Program-made: the position numbers and the translations under genes
Assembly: GCA_020696345.1 (NCBI GenBank)
Contig: JAEHCK010000005.1
Coordinates: 18,549 to 82,548 of the forward strand
Length of the DNA: 64,000 nt
Direction: 5' to 3'
Source: Thermoplasmata archaeon
GTDB lineage: Archaea > Thermoplasmatota > Penumbrarchaeia > JAEHCK01
Shown: positions 7,735 through 18,200 of the stretch, piece by piece
How the letters are laid out: each line of letters begins with the position of its first letter
Position numbering within the stretch: the stretch's first letter is position 1
Notes under the pieces: model-generated
The model's database searches: none
Seen by the model: only the letters and a program-made list of their open reading frames with translations
Told to the model about the DNA's origin: nothing

Positions 7735-7840
7735 GAGGGTAAAATCCCAAATCCAAATAGTACAAAATCCCAAGTTCGAAATCCCAAAATAAAAATCACT
7801 TTTAACTTTTACCTTTTACAATTTTCAATATCCCAAGCGT
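7735..7840. repeat. AT-rich word-like spacer (ATCCCAAA / CCAAAT words)
   Basis: Within the spacer 7604-7876 the words ATCCCAAA, CCCAAGT and TTTTAC recur in slightly different forms. The same kind of sequence occurs at 24980-25060, 32240-32310, 47425-47540, 48615-48670, 48885-48970, 56160-56215 and 58490-58535. No gene is seen in this spacer, which lies between convergent genes. Confidence 0.5.
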
Positions 7841-7876
7841 TCATTCACTGAAGTGGTCACCCCTCATCAAACGATT

Positions 7877-9532
7877 CTATTTATGATATGGTTTTTGAAA
7901 ATTGAGCTTACCTGTTATTCGCCCATATGCCGAATGAAATGTCTTCTCATAACGGATGAAGAGCGCTATGAATATGATCACAATACCAATTGCCAATAAT
8001 GATAGAATTGAACCGTAAATGGTTTGCATTTCAAGACTTTCCGCCACTTGTGTAGAGCCAAATGCACTCAATATCTCACTGAAATTGATCGTGACCCACG
8101 TTAGGATTATGATCAGGATTGAAAATAGAACGAAATACACGAAATATTTTTGCAGGATCCTATCCAGGTGTTCATAATATCCCGGATCTATGGATTCTTT
8201 GTCGCCGATAGATGTATAATTTGCAAATGTGATAGCGGAATCGCTCATTTCCATGTAACAAAATAAAATAATTGAAAAGATCACATACTGCAGCCAGTTA
8301 GCCTTAATTTTTGTGATCGGTGTCCCCTCATAATAAAGGTATATATCTAAGACGATAATGATCAAAAACAGGAACATTGCAGAGGCGCCTATGAAAAAGC
8401 TGTTCTTGGACCAGATGCCATAGATACCCAAGAATATGGGTGCCCAATATACCAACACTGCCACCAGTTTAAGAAATTCCAAGATCGAGTCGACAAACGC
8501 GCTACCAACAAGAACAATATCGGATGATGTTGCATATACCAGTAATGCAGGTCCGGCAAATAAGACGATCAGAAGTATGATGGTGCCAATTATTAGCATT
8601 CGCCTTAGATCGCTTTCGAAAGTTGGGTATAGATATAAAAATAAACCAAACATCGCACCCAATATTGCCGCCACCGCCGGTGGTTGAACAGCCACCCAGG
8701 GTGAAAAAGAACTTAACGCTTCGACATATTCGTAATTCATGTAGTAATTCAGAATGAAAATAAAAAATAATGCCCCGGTGGCGATCAGTTGCATCACTGG
8801 CACCTTGATGTTATACTCGATATTTTTGAACATACGTACATATAACCTGTTGAGTGCGTCTTTTTCTGGCATGTATCGCTCACGGTAGTAATCCGGCGCC
8901 TCAACATAATAACTTTCAGGGTATTGGTACTGCTCCTCCTCTTCAAGTCCCCGACCAGGCCCGCCCTTTGGGTACTGGGCGCCTAGTGATGCATCATAGT
9001 CACCACCCCGATCGGTCGAATATTCTTGTTCTCTACCATCTACAATTCCACCGAAACCATATCTTGACCGTGACCAGCGTTCTTGAGCATAACGATGCTC
9101 GGTATCACTTTCACGTCCATTGCGTCCCTCGCGTCCTTCGACTCCGCGTTGTGAGTATGCGTCTGGATCGGGCTCGTAAACATCTTCAACATAGTAATCG
9201 GGTTCGGGGGGATACCTTCTGGTATCGCGATCGCTCGTTTCGTAATCCCCGTAATCTTGATCTGGACGATCATGGTCCCTGTCATGGTCATAATCATGCT
9301 CAAGACCAGGGCCTCGGCCTTGGTAATAATCGTTTTGTATTATATCTTCACGTTCCAATATTGAATAATCATATGTGCTGTGTCTTTGGCTCCTGGCAAA
9401 TGTATTTGTAGCTTTTTGACTACTTGAACGTGAGTGTTCATTGTATAATTTATCGTACTTGCGAAACGGCCGCGCAGACTTAGACCTGGACTTGGAATAT
9501 GAATCACTTTGACCGTCCCGGGTCATTCTCAT
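7877..9532 (-). CDS. Eight-helix membrane protein with long charged Tyr/Asp/Arg-rich N-terminal domain
   Basis: A 551-residue protein. Residues 1-225 are hydrophilic and disordered-looking, rich in Asp, Arg, Tyr, Ser and Gly (clusters such as DYDHDRDHDRPDQDY and DYYVEDVYEPDPD). Residues about 244-527 contain eight predicted membrane helices (near 244-266, 280-302, 311-335, 350-372, 378-400, 412-430, 463-484 and 505-527). Its ATG overlaps the stop of the DUF58 gene (ATGA), so it is the last gene of the operon. The place is similar to membrane components seen beside DUF58 and transglutaminase genes in many genomes, but I do not recognise the family. The N-terminal region may bind a partner or self-associate; that is conjecture. 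Confidence 0.75.
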   Translation of the reverse strand: MRMTRDGQSDSYSKSRSKSARPFRKYDKLYNEHSRSSSQKATNTFARSQRHSTYDYSILEREDIIQNDYYQGRGPGLEHDYDHDRDHDRPDQDYGDYETSDRDTRRYPPEPDYYVEDVYEPDPDAYSQRGVEGREGRNGRESDTEHRYAQERWSRSRYGFGGIVDGREQEYSTDRGGDYDASLGAQYPKGGPGRGLEEEEQYQYPESYYVEAPDYYRERYMPEKDALNRLYVRMFKNIEYNIKVPVMQLIATGALFFIFILNYYMNYEYVEALSSFSPWVAVQPPAVAAILGAMFGLFLYLYPTFESDLRRMLIIGTIILLIVLFAGPALLVYATSSDIVLVGSAFVDSILEFLKLVAVLVYWAPIFLGIYGIWSKNSFFIGASAMFLFLIIIVLDIYLYYEGTPITKIKANWLQYVIFSIILFCYMEMSDSAITFANYTSIGDKESIDPGYYEHLDRILQKYFVYFVLFSILIIILTWVTINFSEILSAFGSTQVAESLEMQTIYGSILSLLAIGIVIIFIALFIRYEKTFHSAYGRITGKLNFQKPYHK

Positions 9533-10773
9533 ACGCGCACCTCCCTAGCGATCTCGGCAAGTGATTTATCCGGGGTCCAGTCTATTACACGACCTGCGTA
9601 TCCTCGTAGCTCGGATAACTGGTTATCACGCTCCAATTTTATTAAAAGGTACTTTGGTGAATAGTAACCGCTCACTTCACGCTCGAATTCAATGGATGAT
9701 GGTGAGATAACACTCACATCGAAATGCTTCGCAGATAGATCGCGGATCGTGCTTTTTATTGTCTTGTCACCATCCAACGACGAGATCAAAATTATGGGTG
9801 ATCTGGGTGTGAGAAATGGTGTAGCGGTCTCCACAGCGGTTTTGAAAGTGGTGTCGCCCATGGCGTAAGTCCCGGTTAGCGTGCTCATTATGGTTGCTAA
9901 CTGGGTCTCGCCGCTGCCTGGTTTTATTATTCTAACTTTATTATTATACGTGACTAACCCGACACGATTAGTGCGGCGCATGAACGAGATTGCCAGCGTT
10001 GCCGCGGCCTTTATGCAGAATTCAAGTGGATTTCGCAATGGTGACCCAACCTTTGTAATGGCACGTGCATCAACGAAGAGCATGACATCGAATACATCTT
10101 CGATCTCATATTGGTTAACCATTAATTTGTTATATTTAGCGGTAGCCTTCCAGTTGATCTTTTTAAACGGGTCGGTCCTAATATAATCCCTGATCGAATG
10201 GAATTCTGTTCCGTACCCAAGCTGGCGAAGGGTCAGCATGCCAGGATGAACCTTGCGATAACGTGACCGCAACGGCAGGTTGCGCACTTCTTCTGCACGT
10301 GGATACACGGTCATGTACGACCTGCTCCAAATTACTCGTTTATCGCAGAAGATATTGAAAAAATCGCGTTTACGCAAAATTATCGGCCCCAGTAGGTAAT
10401 ATCCGCGCAAGGGGCATTCGATAGTATATCTGATGTCAACCGATTCGTTCCTGCGCAGGTTCAAAAACACGCGGCTGGAGCCTTTGATAAGTTTCATGGT
10501 CGAGGGTAATTTATCAAAGACCTCGATCAGCCCGGATGAACGACCGCGGTTCGTAATACGTAGGTGAACTGTAACCGAATCACCTTCAAAAGTTTTGGGC
10601 TCGGGAAGGTACCTGGTAAATTCTATGTTGGTCTCGGTAGTGGTGAACGAGAGAAATAAAATGAAACTGAATATTATGCAGATCGTCAACAATAGATAAT
10701 CATTAAATATCATTGCACTTAGGCCCGCGGAGATGCAAATCGTTGATAGCACTGCGGTCTTTCGAGTCCACAT
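9529..10773 (-). CDS. DUF58 / von Willebrand factor A-like membrane protein
   Basis: A 414-residue protein with two N-terminal membrane helices (about 8-45), a beta-sandwich segment resembling NEW3/DUF11 domains (about 55-130), and the DUF58 signature: GTEFHSIRDYIRTDPFKKINWKATA around residue 190, then a vWA-like domain. The MIDAS motif is degenerate (FVDARAI in place of D-x-S-x-S), as is common in DUF58. These proteins accompany a MoxR AAA+ ATPase and a membrane transglutaminase and are thought to help assemble or modify envelope components. The start ATG at 10773 has GGAGCAAC upstream. It is 60 bases after the DUF4350 gene and overlaps the next gene by four bases. No MoxR gene is in the window. 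Confidence 0.88.
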   Translation of the reverse strand: MWTRKTAVLSTICISAGLSAMIFNDYLLLTICIIFSFILFLSFTTTETNIEFTRYLPEPKTFEGDSVTVHLRITNRGRSSGLIEVFDKLPSTMKLIKGSSRVFLNLRRNESVDIRYTIECPLRGYYLLGPIILRKRDFFNIFCDKRVIWSRSYMTVYPRAEEVRNLPLRSRYRKVHPGMLTLRQLGYGTEFHSIRDYIRTDPFKKINWKATAKYNKLMVNQYEIEDVFDVMLFVDARAITKVGSPLRNPLEFCIKAAATLAISFMRRTNRVGLVTYNNKVRIIKPGSGETQLATIMSTLTGTYAMGDTTFKTAVETATPFLTPRSPIILISSLDGDKTIKSTIRDLSAKHFDVSVISPSSIEFEREVSGYYSPKYLLIKLERDNQLSELRGYAGRVIDWTPDKSLAEIAREVRV

Positions 10774-10833
10774 ATTTGTTGCTCCATGATCGATTTAATT
10801 AATTCCATATTTTTATTTTTATTATTATTACCT

Positions 10834-12285
10834 CTAATCAAGATCACGTATTTTCAGCAGGATATTTTCCAAGTCTTGGGCATAATATTTCTTATTCCAA
10901 TCCAGGGCAAATTCCACCAATTCACGGTCCTTGATCATATCCTCAAGTTCATCATAAGATAATTCTTTAAACTGCTCCAATGACATGCCGTGGGAAATTC
11001 GAAGGCGTTCAAGAAATATGTACCGAATCCTATCTGCATCATCTGCCGAAATGTCCGAAATAATTAATTGATTTAAACTATAGTAATCGATATTGAATTT
11101 GTGCACCAGTTCAGGTGGATTCTCGATCAAAATTATCAACACACCAAGAAATAGAAGCATTAATATCCCGATCAAAACCTTGAGCTGCGTGTCGGTGGTA
11201 AAGATCACCAACCCTTGAAAGAGTGATTGCTGGGCATTATTTAATGCACTATCCTGGATGTGGAGGCTCTCGTCAAAGATCACGAGTTTTGTGTTATTGT
11301 TTTTGACATTGAACTCATCAGTATTGGGTATTAGATATTTTACCAGTGCGTCGATGAATTCAGTGTTGTTTTCACGATCCCACATATCGTTGATAAATAT
11401 GCTCGGGTCGCTGATGAAGATCGCTTTTCCATCGCCGATCGATACCTCCTGAACTAACGGCTTTTTACCCATCTTCTCGCCAAGCACATCAGGATTATGT
11501 TTACCATCCTCGTTCATGTCCACCCAGCCCTTACTGCTGGTTGTCACCATGGTTCGACCTTGCCATTTCTCCTGGTCATTGCGCATTTCCAAGGCGGTTG
11601 GGTCGTTGAGTAGTATGACACCCTCGAAATCCAAGCGGCAGTCATCACGGTTCACATTTATTTTTATGAAGCGGGGGTTCTTGGCGTAATTCTCATCCCA
11701 TAACTGTTTTCCTACAAAACCTACACTGAACGATTCTTCAAGATCGATAACCGCATCTGAGATCGAATTGCCAAAGCCGTAATCATCAGCAAATATTACC
11801 GACCCACCATCCCAGACAAATCTAATAATTGCCTCAACCTCATCAGAACTATACTTCTTCTCTATTCCAATTGCCACATAAAGAGCGTCTTGCGGGTTCT
11901 TGATCTCGCGAAGTATGGTTGGGCTGGATAATATCGATGATGTTTCATATAAATGCTCATTGTTTTTGTCCTTTTCATCCAGAAGATGGTCACGGAACTT
12001 TGAGATATCGTTCCAACGGTCGTTGTATGCCGATAACTGCGACGTTCTTTGTTCTCCGCCAAAATAGATTGTACTGCTCAAAAAGAGAATAAAAAGCACT
12101 AATAATGTTGTGGCGATAATATAACCCCTGCGTTCGGCTTTCTGGCTGGAAATGTATCTGGTTAACTCTAAGTCGAGTTCTGCATCTTGATCTTTATGGT
12201 CGGCAGGTCCTTTGCTTTTATTATTTTTTTTCTTATTCATAAAATTAAACTTCAATGTTCTGGCTCCTTGTAACTTTACATTCAC
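10834..12285 (-). CDS. DUF4350-like membrane protein
   Basis: A 483-residue protein with a Lys-rich N terminus, one membrane helix (about 54-75), a large external domain and a second helix (about 366-387) followed by a 95-residue helical cytoplasmic tail. The external part has the Rossmann-like pattern of DUF4350 proteins: a strand and helix with GGSVIFADDYGFGN, later GKAIFISDPSIFINDMW, and KLVIFDESLH. This fold resembles the GATase1-like domain found beside DUF58, DUF4129 and MoxR genes. The GTG at 12285 overlaps the stop of the transglutaminase gene (GTGA); internal starts at TTG 12255 or ATG 12240 are possible. The role is probably as a partner of the transglutaminase and DUF58 proteins in an envelope process. 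Confidence 0.75.
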   Translation of the reverse strand: MNVKLQGARTLKFNFMNKKKNNKSKGPADHKDQDAELDLELTRYISSQKAERRGYIIATTLLVLFILFLSSTIYFGGEQRTSQLSAYNDRWNDISKFRDHLLDEKDKNNEHLYETSSILSSPTILREIKNPQDALYVAIGIEKKYSSDEVEAIIRFVWDGGSVIFADDYGFGNSISDAVIDLEESFSVGFVGKQLWDENYAKNPRFIKINVNRDDCRLDFEGVILLNDPTALEMRNDQEKWQGRTMVTTSSKGWVDMNEDGKHNPDVLGEKMGKKPLVQEVSIGDGKAIFISDPSIFINDMWDRENNTEFIDALVKYLIPNTDEFNVKNNNTKLVIFDESLHIQDSALNNAQQSLFQGLVIFTTDTQLKVLIGILMLLFLGVLIILIENPPELVHKFNIDYYSLNQLIISDISADDADRIRYIFLERLRISHGMSLEQFKELSYDELEDMIKDRELVEFALDWNKKYYAQDLENILLKIRDLD

Positions 12286-15200
12286 GCGGTACTGGTTTGA
12301 CCCGTCGTAACTTTCAGGTTGTTCCGGATGGTGCGAAGGTTGCGTACTGCGCGAACGCGGTCGGATTTGCCTAACCTATGTTTACTGTATCGTGCTTCTT
12401 CGAAGAGTGAGGTCAAACTATCTAAATGTTTAGAATTTACCTGTGGCAATGCATCTTTTATACCATCCCCGAACTCTCGGGGGGTCTCGGAATCTTTGCG
12501 AATGAAATCATATTTCTGAAGTATTGCAAGAAGCTTCAAATAAGTATCATAGATCACGCGTCGTGTTTTATCGCCGGTTTCGAGTTTCGACATCAAGTCC
12601 GTGAGAAGTTCGGAAACCTCGTGGATATGCCGCTTGCGCCACCTAACCCAATAGAGCAGAATTCCCATGATTGCGATAATACCCACGGGCAGATACCAAT
12701 AACTCATCAGGCCGGAATAATAATCGTTATCAACCGTATCTTCCTGGCTAGGTTTCAAAGTTAGCTCGGCATTGGCGGCAGTATAATATTCATTTGCTGA
12801 TGAACCATTGTATAAAACCCGTATTACAATCTTATCAGAATCTTCAGGGAAAACACCCTCCAGATAGGCATAGCCTAATTCGTCTGTTATCAAATTTACC
12901 TTATTAACACCATCAATATTAACAATTTCAACGATTAAGATCGAACTACTGATGGGTATCTTGCCGTTATCTTCCGTTAGAATTATTGTCACAATATAGT
13001 TACCGCCTTTGGCAATGGTACTATTACTGCGGATCGTAATTACCGGCTTTGAAAACACATTGATATCATAGGTATAAGATCCAATATCATATTTGTCGTT
13101 GAGTCCGGTAGCAAGTGATATATTATTCGTGCCTAACGGAAAACTCATGGGGACCAGCAGTGATATCGTGAACCGGCCATTGCTGTCTGAGGTTGTCGAA
13201 AAATATTCTCTGGTATTCTCATCGCCTCCCAAATATACATTGATCAACTCTGACTTGACCGACTGATTTTGATCGTCGATGAGGCGGCCAGTTATCAAAT
13301 AACCTTCGGTCCTGGTCATGTTCAGGGGATATTTCTCAAATATAATTGTAATTGGTGACTTGATATAGAGCCAGATCGTGCTTGTGTTACCGTTTAATTT
13401 ACTCGAGTTATCTGGATTGTATGTTAATATTATATTGACCGCGCCTAACCGATCGGTGATCTCGGCCTTGAACGGGATATCGAACGTGCCATTAACCGAA
13501 GTGTGATATTCCTCTTCGGAATCACGTAATGGTATTTTTACCAATACAAGCCTCCCACCAAGGCCCTCGCCTTGATTATCAACCAATTTACAGGTTAGCA
13601 AAAACCCAGCAGAGCCGCGGTAAGTGGTCAATTCCGGATATTGAAAGCTAGTTATACCCCGGATAAATAAGGCTTTGGAATTACTGGTGTCATCAGAATA
13701 TACTTCCGACCCGGGAAATGATACATAAACTATATAGTCCCCTGCTTTGAACTCTTTTGCAGAGATATATATATGTACCTTGAATGTGCCATTCTCGGCT
13801 TTGAAGAATTTCTCGAGCTTTTTATCAAACTCTAGAAAATCAAAGATCACGGACATTTCACTTGTTATTGGCTCTTGATTTAGACCGGTTATATTGCCAG
13901 TGAGCCAGATATAGTTGTTCACTTCCACTTCGGCAAGATCGATTGAAATATTTATGTCTGTCTTATCCGAACGAACTATTATCGTATAATTGGTCAGGGT
14001 TTCGGTTAGATATTGTTTCCCGCTAAAATATAATGCAAGATCATGGCTGCCGATGTCGCCCTCAACTTGAAACGAATATCGTAACCTACCCTGCTGGTCC
14101 GTGGTTTTGACCTGGACTTCTGCAGAATCGAAGTACACAATGACCGAGGCATTATCAACCGGAATGCTCGAAACATCGGTAAGGTTTGCCCACCCCTCCA
14201 GCCATGCACCCTCATTGATCCTTAAACGCGGGTCGATGAATTTTAAGATCGTATCGGAATGTATGTGGATCGTAGTATCTGGTTGTTTCGGATTGTCATA
14301 GGACCAAGATTCGTTGTAACGCACGGTGGGCGTTACAACCGATGTCACATAGGCCATTATGACATTTGGCCCAACATGCAACGCACCCGGGATAATACAA
14401 CTGATCTCGAACTCGCCGTCCGGTTCGGTATAACCCGAACCAGCCAATAACAGCTCGTCGGTTGAGTTGAATGGGGTTAAATAAATCTTGACCGGAGCTT
14501 TCCAGATCGGGCCACCCTCGGTTTTTGTAACATTTCCTGAAACCGTGAACAATTTACCTTTTGTTGCATTTATTGGAAAAGTGTGCAGAATGATCAAGGT
14601 TTCTTTGGTAGGTAGTCCCGATGTACCATCATCCGACGGGTCGTTTGGGAGTGTTTTATCTATAAAAATTTCGGTATAATCATCCACACCACCACCGTCG
14701 GTATCATTCAGGCTCGGATCGGTGCCATAAGTGCCGATCTCGATACCGTCTGATAGGCCGTCGCCATCTGTATCCGGATCGAGTGGGTCTGTAACATATC
14801 CGTTTAAACCGTTGAGTTCGACATTATCAGGAATACTATCATTATCCGAATCGTTATGAAGCGGATTTGTACCGTATATTAGTACCTCTTGACCATCCGA
14901 CAAACCATCATTATCGGTATCATTGTCCTTCCAGTTGGTTCTGTATTCGTTCCCGGGTATTCCGTCCCAGTTCACGCTTGAAAATGCATATATGGTATTA
15001 TTCTCGTAATGGTCGAAAAGGCCGTCGGAATCCGTATCCATGGGTATATCATCCGATGGGTCGAGCGGGTCTGTGGGCGGGTAGCGAAATAATAATTCCG
15101 TACCATCCTGGACACTGCCACCGTCTGTGTCGTTGCTCAACGGGTTGGTGTGCCAATTCATGATCTCTTCACCATCGGACAGATAATCATTATCCGTATC

Positions 15201-18200
15201 TGCATCAATGGGATTAGTGCCATGATCCAGTTCGCCATAATGAAATGTATTATCTATGGTGATGTTTTTGCCATCCCAGAGACCGTCACCATCGGTATCG
15301 ACCTTAAGTGGATCTGTGGCCGCATCCTGCTTTGCATGACGAAAGCTTAATTCTCCCAACCAAGTCTTATAATCGAAACCATCCAGTAAATTATCTCCAT
15401 CAGTATCGTTCGAGTTCGGGTCAGTCTGAAAACCGGAGTTACCAATTACTTCTTCACCATCCAAAAGCCCGTCATTATCCGAATCGGAAGAATTTGGGTA
15501 GGTAGGGTTGAAATCGTTATGGCCGATCAATTCACCCAGGTGATTGAATTTACCTGAAAAGTTCGTATCAACATCAAGACCATCCCATAACCCGTCATTA
15601 TCCGTATCCGAGTTATTCCATCTTGTTTGGAGCCAGGCATCTGAATTGATGAGTGAGTTGTTTTCTATAAGATCGGTAAGCCCGTCACGGTCGGTATCCA
15701 CAATATCATAATCATCCGCCGGGTCCAACGGTTTGCGAAATGAGATGACCTCATCACCGTCCCACGCACCACCACCATCAGTATCGGCTTTCAACGGGTC
15801 GGTCTCATCCCAGTCGACTACATTCCAGTTACTCTTATCCTCGTACTCGGCCAGGATTATGTCACCAACCACAATGCCGAGGTCCGGCACCTCATTTTTT
15901 ATGCCCCATTGCTTCCAGGTACGAGATGATGTATTGTACCCCCAACCATCGATCCAGCCGTCGGGTAAACCATCGCCGTCAGTGTCCCAATTGTTTGGGT
16001 TTGTCTTTGCCCTGCTTCTGCTTGCCCTTGTACGTGGGCGGGCCATAGTCATACCTACCATACCACCCATACCTCCCCGACCTGTTGTAACCTCTTCATT
16101 ATCAGGTTTTCCATCATTATCGGTATCTACCTTTAACGGATTTGTCTTGTACACAAATATCTCGTCATAATCGGTTAATGTATCGCCGTCCGTATCATTC
16201 GTCGTTGGGTCGGTTTTATATTTTACCACCTCATCTTTATCATTGAGCTTGTCACCATCGGTATCGCTGTTACTGGCATTGGTTATATATCCGTCACTAC
16301 CCGGAAATACTTCTTCATAATCATTGAGCCCGTCATCATCGGTATCCGGGTCCTGCCAGTCTGTGTTATATGTCTCATTTTCTTCGATATTTGTGAGCCC
16401 GTCATTGTCCGAATCGATCAGTATCAGATCATCATTCGGGTCCAGCGGATTAAAGCTTCGGTTGATCTCCATTGAATCGATGGCGCCACCACCATCCGTG
16501 TCAATCCTGTTTGGGTTTGTTTCTCCTGGCCCAGTGCCGTTATTCCAATCATTAGGGGCTAACGAATCTATTCGTCCGTTCAAATTACGGTCTTCAAATT
16601 CACCCAAGTCCTTGATATCATTCTTATTAAAATCCATCCAGCCATCGGGGATGCCGTCAATATCAGAATCCCAGTTATTGGGGTCAGTTGAGGTGCCGTC
16701 GGACCCATCCAATTCTTTCGAATCAGACAGCCGGTCATTATCGGTATCCGCTTTTGTGGGATTGGTGCCAATTTCCAATTCTTCCTTGTCCAAAAGAAAA
16801 TCGCCGTCAGTGTCGTTGTTTGTAGGGTTCGTTTTATAGCCATACTTCGCATCGACCTCTTCACCATCCAATAACCCGTCATTATCGGTATCATTGTTCA
16901 ACGGCTCGGTGATATAACCGTCCGAACCTTCAATCACCTCTTCGCCGTCGGTAATTCCATCATAATCAGTATCCGGGTTGTTAGGATCTGTTCCATGTTC
17001 TTCTTCTTTGAGATTTGTCAAGCCATCATTATCATCATCTTTGAGAAATGTATCATCAAATTCGTTCAACGGGTCAAAACCATTCCAGACCTCGTCACCG
17101 TCCTTTATGCCGCCATCATCGGTGTCCGGGTTGTTTGGGTCGGTCTTATAATCTATCTCTCCATCATCATCCCAGTCCACGGTCGAGTTAGTATATACAA
17201 CCTTGATCTCATAATTATCAGGTAATTTATCGAGATCGGTATCCATCATGGTCGGGTCCGTGTTATGAACATATATCTCGGCCCAATCACCCAATGTATC
17301 ATTATCGGTATCCCAATCGTTTGGGTTGGTTTTATAACCATCCGCACCCTTGTATACCTCTTCACCATCCGTTATATTATCATTGTCGGTGTCACTTTCC
17401 AGAGGATTTGTATGGTAGACGTTGACTTCTTTTCCGTCGATTAAACCATCATCATCCGAATCCGGGTCCAGCGGGTCGGTGCCGATCATTATCTCCTGTG
17501 TGTCGGTGAGGCCGTCGTTATCTGCGTCTGATGTAGAACTGTCATCACTGGGGTCTAGCGGGTTTCGCTTGGCCCAAACCTCCGTGCTGTCCCAGATGCC
17601 GCCGCCGTCCGTGTCTTGAACAAGTGGGTCCGTCTCACCAGGACCATTCCCATTATTCCAATCGGCGGGGTCGATCGAATCAACCTTGCCATTCTTGTTC
17701 AAGTCTTCCTCGCCGTCCAATAGCCCGTCCTCATCGGTGTCGTCATTTAACGGATCGGTGGTATTACCATCTTCATTATCCAATTCCACGCCATCCGGTA
17801 ATTTATCATCATCCGTATCCGGGTCAAGCGGGTCGGTGGCAGAGTTGTGAATTTCGAAATGATCAGTTAATCCATCAAAATCAGTATCACTGAGAAGTGG
17901 GTTGGTACCAAATATGTCAACTTCTTCGCCATCCAATAACCCATCATCGTCGGTATCGTTATCCAGTGGATCTGTCTTATATATATGCACTTCAGGGCCA
18001 TCTAATAGACCGTCGTCGTCACTATCCCGATCATTAATATCCGTGCCCCACAATTTCTCTTCGGAATCTCGCAAACCATCCTCATCACTATCTTTCGGAT
18101 CATCATCCGATTTAATAAGTGGATTGGAACCCGCATCGGCTTCTATTCCATCCAGCGTGCCGCCGCCATCGGTATCGCGGTTATTCGGGTCCGTTTTGAA

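Noticed and set aside
7509..7799. Minus-strand frame reading LGFRTWDFVLFGFG
   Set aside because: Produced by the ATCCCAAA word-like spacer and the antisense of the Cas4-like gene end.
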